From Phoebastria nigripes (taxonomy: Eukaryota > Chordata > Aves > Procellariiformes > Diomedeidae): a stretch of 64,000 nucleotides of DNA. The DNA is taken from contig JAYKAV010002789.1 in the NCBI GenBank assembly GCA_035582835.1, positions 135,450 to 199,449 on the forward strand, written 5' to 3'. Shown here one piece after another: positions 10,731 to 34,500 of this stretch. A model generated the notes under the pieces. It had not been told where the DNA came from, made no database searches, and saw only the letters and a program-made list of their open reading frames with translations. The position numbers were made by a program, and so were the translations under genes. Numbering within the stretch: position 1 is the stretch's first letter; the number at the start of each line of letters is the position of its first letter.

Positions 10731-11617
10731 AGATATAATGAATTCTTAAAACTTCTCTGCCAAACTGATCCTGGCATAGCTTCTGGGGCTTCATTTAAAT
10801 TATGTGAGAGATCAGCACCCGTGCCCACAACACTGTGTTTTCTTTTTCTGCCAGCTTATTCTGTGTGGCAAATATTTTTTATGCAGTTAACATCATTGCT
10901 GAATTCCACTGGGAAGCATAGAAACAATGTGGTAGTCTACTTTGTGTGATGGATGAACAAAGGAAGTTTAAACAGCCATCATTTTTGCTACATTTTTGGC
11001 ATATTACTACTATATAGGAAGATCTGATTGTATTTATGTCAGCAGGAGTTAGCATGTGATGTTCCAAGATGATAGTAAGGCACAAACAGATGAAGAAAAG
11101 TTAGATTTTCTGTGTGGAAAAGGAGAGACGAAGAATTTCTTTGCTCCACAAAATCATTGCCTTTACTTCCAACAGTTGAGACAGTCCCTTTTAAGCTCTG
11201 AGTACTGGTAATTCCTCCTGACCTAAGTTCTGTGGTGTTTGCAGGTTGATCGCATGTTGTCTGCTCTGCCCTGAGTTATCAGACCACTCTACTGGAGGAA
11301 GGGACTGGATGTAGCACTTGACACTGTGGAGACACTGTTTACTTTTCCAAACTCCATATTAGGGTACATAGTCTGTAGAAATAAGCTGCAGGATTTCACT
11401 GCAGCTAGGTATGAAAATTTTAGAAAAAAGCGATACAGCAGTGTTGTTCACAGTGGGTCAGAAAAACCTCCCAACAGTCAGTTAAAGTAGAAACTCTAGG
11501 AGGGAGCCAAGGGGTATGCTGAACAGACAAATTGGGACTGAGGTGCTTGCTACTACGCTGCAATACTGCAAGGAAATATAATCAACTCTTAAAATTTCTG
11601 TGCCAAACTCATCCTGG
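10731..11617. repeat. Pair of ~45 bp similar sequences, direct orientation
   Basis: Two copies at 10731-10776 and 11572-11617 share a core resembling TCTTAAAAYTTCTSTGCC followed by AAACTSATCCTGGCA, with a few mismatches. The intervening sequence is not obviously repeated. It may be a small fragment of an old dispersed repeat or a decayed duplication. Confidence 0.6.
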
Positions 11618-14600
11618 CAGAGAAAGGTGAATGGAGAGTTTAATCCAACTAGAAGGAGTAAAGGGTGGTAGATCTCCGAGTTGTGCATAGACAGAAGCTG
11701 CAGTAACGATAGCAGGTATGACTGCACAGAGGTAAACTGTGAAGAAGAAAATAAAGGGGTCGAGATGGAGCTCTGGGGGAGTGCTACAAAAATCTTAACA
11801 AGAGAGGACTATTAGCAATTCAGGAAACAGTTGTTCTCCAAGTGTGATAACTGCTATCTGAGGAGGCTTCATTTCACAAAATAGAAAGGTCTGATGAGAC
11901 TGGCATTAAATATTTTCTCTGAGGGTTTTAGAAGAAAGTACAGGGATCTGGCTAATGCTTTTCAATGATTTTCTTTCTGCTGATGACATCAAATTTACAG
12001 AGACACTTACTAAAGGAACACAAAACCCCTTGGTATTCAGTAAAACTGTATCTTTGTCACATATTGATTAGACCGGACTCACTCAGTCCATAGCTTGAAT
12101 GCTTGGCATTTTTGAAATGAATGCTTACATCAGCAGACAGCCTAGTTCAGGAGTTGATATGAAGAAGTTGAAATCAGTAGAACTTGCGAGCCTTACTATT
12201 GGGAAATAGGTCATAATTTCAATATGTATGATGTCAGAGTGTGACAAGATTTAACTGCTGAGTATGAAGTAGCTCTTACTCTTCACAGGATGTGCATGTT
12301 GGAATCTTAGTGTATCTTAAATTGCTCTTTAGCACCTTTTCAGGATTAATTGTTCTCCTGAGTAATGTGCTTGTATAGAACATTATGGTAGTATTGTTAT
12401 TTCATTGTTACCATGAACAGCTTTTAAACAATCGGAGAAGCAAAACCAATCAAAATTCAAATTGTTTGATTTTTTTTCCTTCCCCCTCAACAGTTTCTAT
12501 TCAGTCATTGCTTAAACAGGAATTGTAGCTGTTCAGACATCCCTCTTCCCAAGAATTCAGGCGGGAGGAACTTAAATGTTCCACTTGAAAGTACTTTATT
12601 GCCACTGCTACACGGCCTTAGGAATAGCGTAATGGCAGAAATCCTGTGTTGGACGTTTTCTCAGTTCCTCCCTGCATTCCTCAGCAGTCCATTTCTCAGC
12701 TACACCCTTTCCCTTCAGACAGTTAATTTTTTGCACTAAGGAGAGAAAAATACTCCTGGCTGAATAGCTTTTGAAAATATGAAGGTTCTTCTTCCTGCCT
12801 CCATTGCTGACATTGTTAAGTATATATAGCCATTACAGGAGATAATATCCCAGAAAATCTGTTCTATAGTAGGAATATGCTGTACTGAATACTAGAGGCA
12901 CTGATGTGAACTGAACAAAAGAGGGAAGACAGATGAAGGTTCAAATTCACAATGAAGAGTGATAGATGATGATTTTTGGATACCTAGTGTTTGGAATTAA
13001 TGTGTCCGGTTTACTGACAGTATTAACAGTGTCAGCTAGGTTCCCATCCTGCTGTCATGAAAATAAGTATTAAAACAGAAAAAAAAAAAGCTTAGTATTA
13101 TTTCTGTTGTATGTTTGTATTTGTAGTATTTCTGTTATCTAGGATGCAGAGGAAGAACCAACAGTTTCCCATTGTATTGACGACCAGTTTACTTTTTAGT
13201 TCCCACATGCCAAATCCATGGCAAAGAAACTCCCAGTACGTATTACAGGTAGAATTCAAGAGAAAATTTGTATTTGGGTAATTGTTATTACTACCATTGT
13301 AAATAAAAAGTGCACTCTCCAAAATTTGTGTATAAAATCTGAGAGGATTTATTTTTCCTGAGCTTTTTGGTTCTTCAGAGTTTTTTGAGAAACAGTCCAC
13401 TCATCAGAAAGGGAAGCCAAATTTGGCTGTGTTTTCAAAGGTACATGTTTAAAGTTAGCTGTGCAAATCCCGCAGGCATTTTGCAGAGAAAACTCTGAAA
13501 AAGCGAAGAACCTTTTTTCACTTGCCAGATANTATCAAGCCTATGAACAGATGGAAACATTCTACCTAATCTGTAGCATATTGAACCTCTGTATACAGAA
13601 CTGTATCTGAAGAGTTATTCATCTAATTTTCTGTTTATGGCAAAAAGTTTATTGTGTTAATGTGGTTGGGGTTTAAAAACCACAATGATGGTGAGTAAAT
13701 GGATAATTAATAATGCTAAAACTCCTGTGTGGCTTAGCCTGACTGTAAAAGATATAGAAAAGTAAATAAAAATATGCTTGATTTCAAATTTGTTGTATTT
13801 TCAGATAAAATATTCTTATATCTTAAAATGGTATTTAGGAAGCAATTCATAAAATATGCCCTTGTAGGAAAATACTTTTGTCCTTTCTAACTTTTCTCGG
13901 TTCCAAAACACTAATGATATATTAAAACAAACTTGGGTTTTCTTCAAAAGGTGATACTGACCAAAAAAAGCATCAGTCTTGTAGTGTGTATATATGTTTT
14001 TAAGCTAACATTGAGGTTGAATGTACTTATTCTCTTTACATTTAAATATGACTTAGAATAGTTAACATATAAGCCCTCACAGATTAAGATTGATATTAGC
14101 ACAGAAAAGCAAGATAGTGCATGTGATTCAAAGATTTGCAGGATCTCACCTTTCATAGCAATACCATTTGTGTTTTCTTCACTGGACAAGCACTGCACTG
14201 TGTTGCATAATTGGGATCGGCTTTTCAGACTTCAGCAGAGCTTGACATTTATTTGTCCTTTTAAAGGATTGGATTTTAAAGGATTCTGTTCCAAAAGACT
14301 GGAATTGAAAGAAATGAATGGAATCAATAGATTTTAAAATTTTGTTCACTTCAAGGCTTCAGTGATACCTTTTCTGTTTCTGGAAATATTAATTTCCTGC
14401 TGCTACTGCCATTAATTTACTATTGCTTGACATCTTTGACTTACAAAACTGTGAAAGATACGCAGTGGTTATTTTTAACCACTGATCTGCTGACAGAGTT
14501 GGCTTAATTTAAATGAGCATTAATAAATGACACAAGGCACAGGCATACTGTGTGTGATGAATGCATTTTGAGGCCCAAGGGTCAAAAGACAAACACCATA

Positions 14601-16885
14601 TTAGTTTTATTCAGAAGGGAGCTACTGGGTGGGCAGGGTGTGAATAAATGATGGAACCCATGTTCTGTCTAAATCATGTCCAAATTCCTTAAAATAATTC
14701 AGAGATGAAAAGTTTGCTTTCCAGGTAAACTAGATTGCACCAAGCATTAGTTATTTAGAAGAAAAATGCTTGCAGAAAGTTTATGCCTCTGATAAAGTCC
14801 TTAATCCATTTACAATCTGTTGCATTTGGACATAGTACTGTACTTACTAAATCAGCACAGATTCAGGAACTAAACGCAAACTTCTCCAGCAAATGTACTT
14901 AAAAACAAGTCCAGTGGTTATAAAAAATAAAAATTAAAAAAAATTGCCTTCTTCCTTGACTATAAGCAATTATACCTGCTTAAATGAAAAAGCAGGTGAA
15001 TGGACAAGGCATATATCATAGGTTTTATCTATAGCACAAACACCAGGAGTAACAAAAACTGAGGAAGTACAATAATCCGCAAGCTCAGGTGGAATTTCAG
15101 TGTCTTGTAAGGGCTTCAAGTTAATGGACATCCTCCTGCAAAGGAGTACTGTATTCTGCTATTAATANGTTTGTCCTACCGCATCTGTATCTCGCTGTTC
15201 TCTACATTCATAGTGGCAAAGAGCTGGTTGTGGAAGGGAAGAGGTAGAGAGAAATAAAACAAACATGAATGCGAAGAGGAAAGAGATGCTTTCTTCTGCA
15301 TCTTAAATAAAGTTTACCAGCTGCTTCATTTAATAATGCATGCAAGCTAACAGGAAAACTGACTGAAAACGGAAAATAGGGTAATCGTTAAAATTCTTTG
15401 TTTATTTTGCACTAATGAAAAATCTGGGGAAAAAAACCAAGAAAAATATTTTTCCTAAATCTTTAAAAATATAGTAATCTTAAATAGGTATTTTAACCAT
15501 AATGGAGAAAGGAGTGAAATAAAATTGTGGTTTTTTAAAATAGGCCATATATTGCTTTAACTCTATAATTGAATTCCATACTTAATTGTAATCCAAGAAG
15601 ATAAAATAGTGTGAAATTGACCTCTGCACAGAAGAAACTCTTTGGAAGCCGTGTGGCTCCCTTTTCTACAACCTGCAAAAGACAGTTTCCTTTATTTCTA
15701 TTTCACAGTGTGGAGAACTAACAGAATCAGTTGATTTGTGCCTCTTCTGTGAAAGGGCAAACTGTTTGACGAGAAGTATGACCTGAAGTCTCACAGAAGA
15801 ACTTCTGCAGGTTTTGGAACAAAACTTCCAAGCCTTCTGTCCTCTAAGAACATCTGGATGCATGTGAAATTTTGTTGTGAAGGAATTAGTACAGTTGCTT
15901 AATTCTGAACTCTCTGATAGCTATAGATTAACTGAACTTTTACAAAGAGCTACTGAGAAGCTAAATACCCACGTATAATATGTATATCATGCACTAGTCT
16001 AGAGCCTGTTCTCCTTTTCCTTGTGTACAAAGAATTTCAGTCTGCTTTAGCACTGGTTATTTCATAGAGGCCTCTGTGATCCTTGGTATTACTTTAACTG
16101 CCCATTTGCACTTACACATTGAGTCATGTGATAGTTTTATATAAAAACCTACAGAAATACAGGATGTTTTATGTATAAACAAATGAGAGTGGGGAACAAA
16201 AAACCCAACACAATTTGAACGGGAAATAGCACATAATAAAATACAACAGGAAGTTACTGAACGTAAGATGTAGAGCAAAAATGGCAATATATTTTCTAAG
16301 AGCATTTATTTAACATTGACAGTCCAGCCTAAAGAAATCTATGAAATTCTAGTCCTGCTTGTTACTTCAGTAAATAAAGTTATGCAGATCTTTTGCCATA
16401 NAGCTTATCCTGGCTGAATAGCACCTATTTTCTATTGACTTGAGTAGTTTGACTTCTGTCCAGGAAGAATATCCTGCAAGAATTATCATATCTAGTTAAG
16501 GTGGACAGGAGGGTAGTCCATATGTATAGGTAGAGATCCTTCCAAAATAAGAATCTGCATTTTGTAATTACTATGTAAGGAACAATCTGAGGGTATGGGA
16601 TACCAACAGTTAAGTTGTACAGATTTGACTTAAGTACACTTCTTAAATATTTAAAGCTATGTAAGTCATAAGTCAATACATGTAATACATTTTGAGCTTA
16701 TATGGAATTGAATACAACACACATGAAGATCTGAGTCACATTACTGCTGTTATTTCCACATCTTACATTGGTGCTGAAGTGGAGAAATGTGCTGTGGTTT
16801 GCTGTGGTTATTTTTAAGAATAATTTCAGAGCTCTCTGTCTATCAGCAAAAGCTGTGATGAAATTTTGTATCTTATGTCAAGTAA

Positions 16886-27204
<10,319 letters not shown>

Positions 27205-27330
27205 ATATTGATGAATGCAGCATCATCCCAGGAATCTGTGAAGGCAGTGAATGCTCTAACACCATGGGAAGTTATTTCTGCATCTGCCCACGGGGTTATG
27301 TCACATCCGCGGATGGCTCCCGCTGTATTG
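27205..27330 (+). CDS. FBN2: Fibrillin cbEGF2 exon (exon 8 equivalent)
   Basis: 126 bp, 42 codons, phase 1 at both ends; acceptor GGATAG, donor GTAGGT. It begins DIDECS and has six EGF cysteines. [10 protein letters not shown] between the third and fourth cysteines contains the calcium-binding Asn and the aromatic packing residue (Tyr). It packs against TB1, whose first exon follows 2.0 kb downstream. Donor +4 is G instead of the consensus A, still a normal GT donor. Confidence 0.97.
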
Positions 27331-29355
27331 GTAGGTATTCCACCCTGTCGGCTTTTAGAGCTCTCAAGGTTATTAAGGCAATTTATACACAGCAGCAGAA
27401 CTTCTGCCCCAACCATCTAGCACTCCCCTCCCGCCCCAGGACCTCACTATATACTAACTCACTAGTATCTCTGATCCAGCTACTTAAAATTCATAACATC
27501 CTCCTCTGATGATGATTGCCCCTGCAGCCATCTTGATGTAGATTGTAGATCCCTCTGTGTTGACTGTATTGTAGCCTGAGAACTCCTGCCTGAGATCTGG
27601 ATCTTAGGAAAAAAGCAATTAATATCTCTCTGTTGTCTAGGCAAACATAGGAAATGTTAATTATATTTGTTCCTCTAACCTGCATCTGATGAAACCAAAA
27701 GCTAAGCTCACTTTGGTTCTAAAGGAACAAACATTTATCCTTACCTGGTATTTCAAGTNCCATCTCACATAGGTTAATTTAACCTTTAGAGACCAATATA
27801 AGACACATATATAAACTCAGAAGGCTTAAGTAGTGTATGGTGAGGTGCCACTAATTTGGCTGGAACAGATAATAAAACAAACCAAATATTAGATTTCAGT
27901 AGATTGCAGCTTTTACAGGACAATTTATTTAAAACCTGTTTTTATATTGTAAAAAAGATGTATGCTTATTTTCACATGCAGTAATTTCTTTTATACAGCT
28001 GCACGTGTCTAATATATGGTATAAACCATTCTGATGAATTAACTAAAAATACTGCATACCATGTGTAAAAAACATTAACAATTGCTAATAATAGTGTCTT
28101 TTCTAGATCTGATGTGGTTCTTCTTATTTCAGACATCTCAAAGCACTTTGTTGTCATGTTGGGAAAGGGATGGGAATTCTGAAGGGATTTCTGAATTACA
28201 GATAAATGGTGTAANCCAGTAGCAACACCAGACCTACAAGTGATTTCACATGGATAGTTTTTTGCACAATGTAGCCAGCTTTTGTTATGCAGGTTCATCT
28301 GAGGAGTGCCAAACTTCAAATATATTGTGGCTAGCCTCAGGAATATTGAGAACCTATGATTTCCAATATGATCAAAATTTCTATGCATTTTGGCATGTTT
28401 TACAATCTGGTTTCTAAAGTCAGCTCCCAAAACCAATTGCACATAAATCACATGCTTTAGTCCGCTAAGGCAGGCCCTTATGTCACAGGGTCTCCTTCCC
28501 TTAAATGAACATGTGTCTGAAAGTTCTTGTGCTCTCAAATGTTTATAGTATTGGACTATAATTTGTGTACTCTAGAAGTACAATTTCTCCTTTACTGAGG
28601 AGAAAAGTGAAGAATGTAATCCTTATTAATACAAATTATTTTATTCTTCCCAGTTTAAGATAAATATTTGCTTTTAACTAAAATATCAGGATGTGCTCAG
28701 CTATTATAATTAGTACCATGTCTTTCCAAGTTCATTGAGCTTTTCTCCTAGTTAACATTCAGGAGTGTGACAATAAAAGATCTAGGATGTGTCCGTGAAG
28801 GAACTAGAGTATAATATTAAACACTGACATATTTATATAGAGTAGTTTTCACATGGCGCTACTAAAAATACTGTTGTACATTCAGTCTACTGAGCAGAGC
28901 GGACTGGATAGCATTTATTCAGTCTCATACATCTACAGCAAGGAAAAATCCATTAAATGAATTTACTGACGTTGCAGTTGTTACGTGAAATGTCTCGATT
29001 TTTGCCATAGTAGGCTTTTTATATATTTGAACCTAGTTTCTATTTGTATTGCTTTGTATCTTTTGTATCATCCGTATTTCCTGTTAGCTTGAGCAGACTT
29101 TAAGATTGCATATTGGATTAATGCAAGACTAGTGTCACTGCAAATATGTGATTCTGCAGTAAACCAAATGTGGAATGCGTTGGTGCTGATCACCTCAGAT
29201 AATTATTGGGTGTGTTTTGGGGTATTTTGGGGTTTGTTTTTGTTTTTTTTTTTTAATGCAACTTTTTAAACATTTTAGTCCTTACATGAATTGAGTAAGG
29301 GAAAGTAATTTTGAGAGTTCATGTTACTATTTTTGGTTTTCTTTTTAACTTCCAG
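27331..29355 (+). other. FBN2: 2.0 kb intron between cbEGF2 and TB1
   Basis: No exon or firm repeat. The only unusual content is a 188-codon minus-strand ORF at 27972-28538 (see findings). Confidence 0.75.
27972..28538 (-). other. Unidentified 188-codon antisense ORF in intron
   Basis: An open frame of 188 codons from an ATG on the minus strand, with one ambiguous codon at the n near 28215. It is rich in Leu, His, Cys and Lys, and I recognise no domain. A stretch near 28135-28155 (plus strand, ATCTCAAAGCACTTTG) resembles sequences found in old amniote repeats, so the region may be transposon-derived. No promoter or poly(A) context supports expression. I would not call it a gene. Confidence 0.25.
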
Positions 29356-29508
29356 ATCAGAGGGCAAGTACATGTTTCTCCAACATAGTGAGTGGCCGCT
29401 GTGCACAGGAGCTTCCTGGTAGGTTCACCAAAAGGCAGTGCTGCTGTGAGTCTGGCCGGTGCTGGGCCATTGGGTCTGTTCCAGAAATGTGTCCTGTCAG
29501 AGGATCTG
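29356..29508 (+). CDS. FBN2: Fibrillin TB1 (8-Cys) domain, first exon (exon 9 equivalent)
   Basis: 153 bp, 51 codons, phase 1 at both ends; acceptor CTTCCAG, donor GTGAGT. It starts DQRASTCFS and carries seven of the eight TB cysteines, including the diagnostic CCC triplet ([11 protein letters not shown]). The eighth cysteine is supplied by the next exon (RRLC). The ending EMCPVRGSG is typical for TB exons. TB domains are disulphide-rich modules unique to fibrillins and LTBPs; TB1 lies next to the flexible linker. The DQR start and the GRCAQELPG stretch fit FBN2 rather than FBN1. Confidence 0.96.
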
Positions 29509-30281
29509 GTGAGTGGCTTGTTGGTTAGTTGGTTTGTTTTCTCCTTCTTGCTGTCCATTCTAGTTGGGATGGAGGTCACTGGAATATTTTAAACTGCTTT
29601 AAAATGTAGGCTGAATGGAAAAAGAAAGTTAGGAATTACATTATTATTCATTCTTGTGTTTTTAATACTGACGTTGCCATCTGTGAACCATTTTTTTCTG
29701 GTCCATGATTGTTTGGGACTAGTTTCTTTAACGTCCTTTTGTTGACTTTGGAAATAGTTCTTGGGAAATGGGAAAGATTTTGTGGTCAAGCTCAAAGAGG
29801 AAATGACTCTGAGGGTCCACAGTTCTTTTTGATTTAAAGGAACAGCTGCTCTCTTGTTCCATTAAATTTTGGGTTACTTGGAACTAGAAATGCGTCAGTA
29901 TTTCATTTATTCTTTCAACTGTGCTCACAGAACAATAGTCCACATCCCTAGTGAAACGTATTTTCAGTTTATCTATATCAAGATCTCTGAGTGACCAGGG
30001 AGTTACAGTGCTGCTGGCAACATATTAGCAAAAAGGTTTCAACAAATAGTTGTAAATTACAGTATTTCCTTTTATTATTTTCAGTGTCCCTCCTTAAATA
30101 ACACCTGTCACAATCATGGGATCTTCCTGAGATTAGGAGTGGGAGAGGGAACACATAACATCAAAGAAATGAGGAGTTGGTGTTCTGATTTTTGTAGCAT
30201 ACAAAGATCTGTATCTTCCTTATAAGCTGACTCTGAAAGGTTGATTTACTTTACGCTTCTCTGTGCATTCCTGTTTAACAG
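29509..30281 (+). other. FBN2: 0.77 kb intron splitting TB1
   Basis: Ordinary AT-rich intron with no repeat or ORF of note. It begins GTGAGT and ends TTTAACAG. Confidence 0.85.
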
Positions 30282-30515
30282 ATGAGCACCGCAGACTTTG
30301 TGTGGATGGCGCTCCTGCTGGAGGTGGTTCCAGAGGTGGTGGGACAGGAGGAAATGGGTTCCTTCCCGGTGGCAATGGCAACGGCTACGGCCCAGGAGGA
30401 GCAGGATTCATTCCCATCCCTGGAAGCAATGGTTTCTCCCCAGGTGTAGGCGGAGCAGGGGTAGGGACAGGTGGTCAAAGTCCCACTGGAAATGGCCCAA
30501 TAATTACAGGGCTAA
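30282..30515 (+). CDS. FBN2: TB1 end plus glycine-rich linker exon (exon 10 equivalent)
   Basis: 234 bp, 78 codons, phase 1 at both ends. The first residues DEHRRLC supply the eighth TB1 cysteine. The remainder is a low-complexity Gly-rich stretch (repeated GG, GNG, PGG) ending GPIITGL, with no further cysteine. Fibrillin-2 has a glycine-rich region here, whereas fibrillin-1 has proline-rich, so this exon is the main evidence for FBN2. The linker is thought to act as a flexible hinge between the N-terminal domains and the long EGF array. The donor reads A|GTAAGT; the frame joins to ACA (Thr) in the next exon, fixing the boundary. Confidence 0.96.
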
Positions 30516-31372
30516 GTAAGTACTTGCATTGTTGTGACTTGTTTCTCTCTGTTTTTTTAATTCCTTCTAGTTTTTCCTTTTCTTCTGCTTAGTTTTTAGT
30601 CTGGAAATGATATGGTGTTCTTAACACATAAAAATGCCTTTGTATTCAAGCACATTTAAGAGACCTCTGTTGATACATTATGAAGTTCAGGAGCCCTTTT
30701 TTTAACAAGAGTTCAGTTGTAGAGATTTTTTTCTTCACTTCAGTTATAGAGTCCTTGAGCCTGTGCTGTCCCTGCTGATCTGTCTTGGTCAGCACTAATA
30801 AAACTCCAGATTTCTAACTGTTTTCCAAAAACCACCGGGGTTTAAATAAACTGTTNTCTTTCCTTGTTCTTCCAAATGTAAAACTTACCTATTCTGCAGG
30901 AACACTGCCTTGACTGAAAGCCCAAGATGAATAATATTCAGAGGGAAGTCTCATATAGGTAAAGTTGCTTATAACATGTGTAAGCACGTCTCTAGGATCA
31001 GAACCATGAAGTTAATAAAATGCAAGGAGTGTTAAGACAGGTACACCAAAAATAGAGGAATAGACTTCTTCAGCTTTCACCCAAATTGTAGTTTATTCAT
31101 GAGGCCACTGACAATCTCATCAGGCTATACACATAAATGGTAAATCATAATTAAGACTGTTTGTCTAATGTGTTTTTTGTTTCTGAGAGCTACTTGTTTT
31201 TGTTAGTTTACTGTCGTGTCAACAGTAAAATGAAAAATACGGAAAAAATACTTGATTTGATGGATATATTTACGCACCTGATAACATACTTTCTGAAGCC
31301 AAGTATGATCTTCATATTTACTTCTATTTGAAAATATGAATATTTGTCTCATGTTCTGTTTTTTTTTATTAG
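30516..31372 (+). other. FBN2: 0.86 kb intron between Gly-rich exon and EGF4
   Basis: No recognisable feature apart from one n at about 30856. The acceptor is strong: a T-rich tract then ATTAG. Confidence 0.85.
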
Positions 31373-31510
31373 CAATACTGAATCAGACAATAGACATCTG
31401 TAAGCACCATCCCAACCTTTGTTTGAATGGACGTTGTATACCAACCCTTTCTAGTTACCGATGTGAGTGCAACATGGGATATAAGCAGGATGCAAATGGG
31501 GATTGTATTG
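31373..31510 (+). CDS. FBN2: Fibrillin EGF4 exon, non-calcium-binding (exon 11 equivalent)
   Basis: 138 bp, 46 codons, phase 1 at both ends; donor GTAAGT. It reads [13 protein letters not shown] and has six EGF cysteines. It lacks the D-x-D-E calcium signature, and the calcium Asn is replaced by Pro ([10 protein letters not shown]), so it is a non-cb EGF as expected at this position. An N-glycosylation sequon (NQT) lies just before the first cysteine. It anchors the C-terminal side of the flexible linker. Confidence 0.97.
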
Positions 31511-34500
31511 GTAAGTGCACATTTCTAAAATCCATTATTCACTTGTAAAATGCTAATATTAAATCCAGTTTTAAAAAAAAAAGATATGCATATTCTTTTT
31601 CCCCCACATACATATTAATTTTAATGATATTGCTCTTGTGGAAGAGAGTGCAAAGATCATGGCATTACTTACAATAGAATAATTTAAAATCTTCACGAGA
31701 TTTATCTGTTTCCTTAAAAAAAAAAGAAATCTTTAATAGCAAATATTGGTATTGAGTATTCCTGTACTTGATGGGTATTGTACGTTTTTGTGTTCACATA
31801 CAGTAAAGTAAGTTCTGTTCCATGCTCTCTTTTGTTATGGTCACATAGCTCCATTTTGCTACAGGCGTTAGTGTCAAGTTATGTTCAAGATAACAAAGGG
31901 TAGAATTTATGTTTTACCTACTCGTAAGGATGAATGACAGTTTGAAAGATATCAAATCNTTCAAAAAATGCATTAATTAACTTTTGGTTATATTTGCGTT
32001 TCATATGAAAATGCTGAATACTAACTTTTTATAACAAGAGCTGAATTTGGGATTCTGCACTTTTATTCGGTTACTGTGGACTTCACTCTTGCAGTGTCCA
32101 AGGCTCATCAGCTATTTCAGCAAAAATACAAAATTGGGGGTTCTTGTGGGGTAGTTGTGTGGAGAAGAATCCTGTACGCAGGATACAGCCTAGTAAACGT
32201 ATAGGATCCTAAATAGAAAGGTCTGGTTATATTTCTGATTGAACATTTGCTTACTGATTCTTTATAAGGAGATTTGAGATCTGTGAATGAAAAGTATTAT
32301 ACAAGAGCTTGTTAGCGATAGCCTTTTCTCATTGGAACTGTGCTTTTAGAATCAATTTCTAGCGTGACTGTGGATTAGAGGAAAATACAGAAACAAAGGA
32401 GTGCAGAAAATTGCAGCTACATGAATTCTTAAAAAAATCTTCTAATCCAAGACTATGCAGTTTGCGGTATGCAAGTGAGAATTGTGCAGGCAGATTTTGA
32501 CATACATGCAGCAGAGTGGGTATAAACCCAGAACCTGAGCTGGGAATACTGCATCTCTGAGTTGCAAATTCTTCCACCTCCCACTGAATTGCAAACTGAG
32601 TATCAGGACCTGCCTGGCTTGGCACCCTGCCTTGTGGAAGTGTGACGTGTGACAAATGTTGGATAGTACTTTTCCTTTGATGCCCCTGTTTCTTACCGTG
32701 TTTAACCTCTCTGTTTTCCTTTCTCAAATTGAATTTTTAACTGTGGTGGACCTTGACTCTTGAAGAACTGTTTTGAAATGTGCTGAGCATCTTCTGAAAG
32801 CTGGCATATTGAACTAATGTTTCTTGATGAAATCTAGTTCACAGCTTGTATTCATATTCTTTGTTATTTTGGGGGGCAAGTTCAAAATATCATCTGAAGC
32901 ACACAGATGTTTGTTATTTATTTGATAACACACAATATATTTATAACATTATTATTATTTTTGCTTTCTAAGTTCAAATGAAGAAATAAAGATGAGTAAT
33001 GATAAAAATCTGAATATATGGTTGTTAACAAAGCTAGTAGCTGAAAAAACTGAAAGGCCTTTCTAAACTGTACTTTTTGAGGCAACCATCCTGTGTTCGA
33101 ATCATTAAAAAGCGGTCATAAATAACATCGTGGTAGAGCATGATTATGTTAAACGCTTGCTCATGTTTATGAAGAATTATTCTGCATGAAGAAATATACT
33201 GAAAGAGCACGTAGCTCTAAAAAATGAGCCTGCATACCATGGAAAGGCACAGTGCCACCTGTCCCTAAAATAATTTCCTATTAAGGTAAGACAAATTTGA
33301 CTGAGCTACTTTGTGCTTCTTTTCAGCAGATAGCATAAAGGTGGCATGTGATTAAGTAGCAGTTCACTGTGGCATATGAGGTTTGAATGCTGTTAAACTC
33401 ACAAAGCCCTTTTTTTAATTTGCGAAGCATGGAAAATAAATGGCAGCGCTGAGGTAAAAATTAGTATGGTTTGATACTATTACAAGCATTTGATTATTAA
33501 TCAAATGCATATATTGATAATGTGGCATATGTAAGTTAAGAGTCTAGGAAAAAATGAATTGTGGAAAATAAAGTCAAACCAAAGCAAATCTTGATGCAGG
33601 TGTTAAAGTTAACTCCTAAATAAGAGGTAACTCCTGATTAAATACTAGGAATTAATAATACAAGGAAATTTTAGGTAAGTAGATAAACCAAAGGCCTCAC
33701 CTGAGCTTGGGTGACCTTTTAGACTTCTGCTTTTAGTGAACACCAGTTTCAGTAACACTGGCTCAAAAGAAATGGTGCCTTTGGCTCCTTTTTGGCTTCC
33801 CAGCCTAAATGACCAGGTATTAATGTACTAATTTAATCTGAGAGTGGCTTTTGGGATTAGTACAGAACCAGATTTAAACTCTGTGGTTGAGCCTATTGTG
33901 AAATGCTTCTTTTGCTCTATCTTTGTGCCCCTTTATACTTAAGTTGCAGCAAGTAAAGCTATATGGATTTAATTTAAACTTTTTTATTTTTCAATTCTCA
34001 TTGAAGAAATCATGCATGAAAAAATGAAGTAGGACAACCATCTGTCGTTTAAAAGGCCCATCAGATTTACATGTCTGGGTGCTGAAATAGCTTGACAGAA
34101 AAATATAATGTGTTCTTAACAGCTGGGTGGCATTCTGTCCCTTTCTCTTCTGTGGGGTCACCCTGTAGGCCACCAGCCTTGCCGTTCGCTTTCCACTCCA
34201 GGCTTGTGATAATAGTGAAGGTGTATCTTATTTTCAGTTTGAGGTTAAAGTGCCTGAAAACTCTGAGACTGGATTGATAGGTGCATGGGAAAAAAAAAAA
34301 AAAATTGTTGACCTGTTTAATTCTCTAACACACAATTACACAGGAAAAAGGTATATTCACTTAGGGAACTTAGTCTTGACTTTGTAATGCACACCTCAGC
34401 ATGAAACAGTAGTCTGAAAACTGAGGCAATTTTGGATGTACTGGCATAAAAACAAAAATTTCAGCTGGTTTAACAAAAGCAGGAGATGCTGTGCCAGCAA

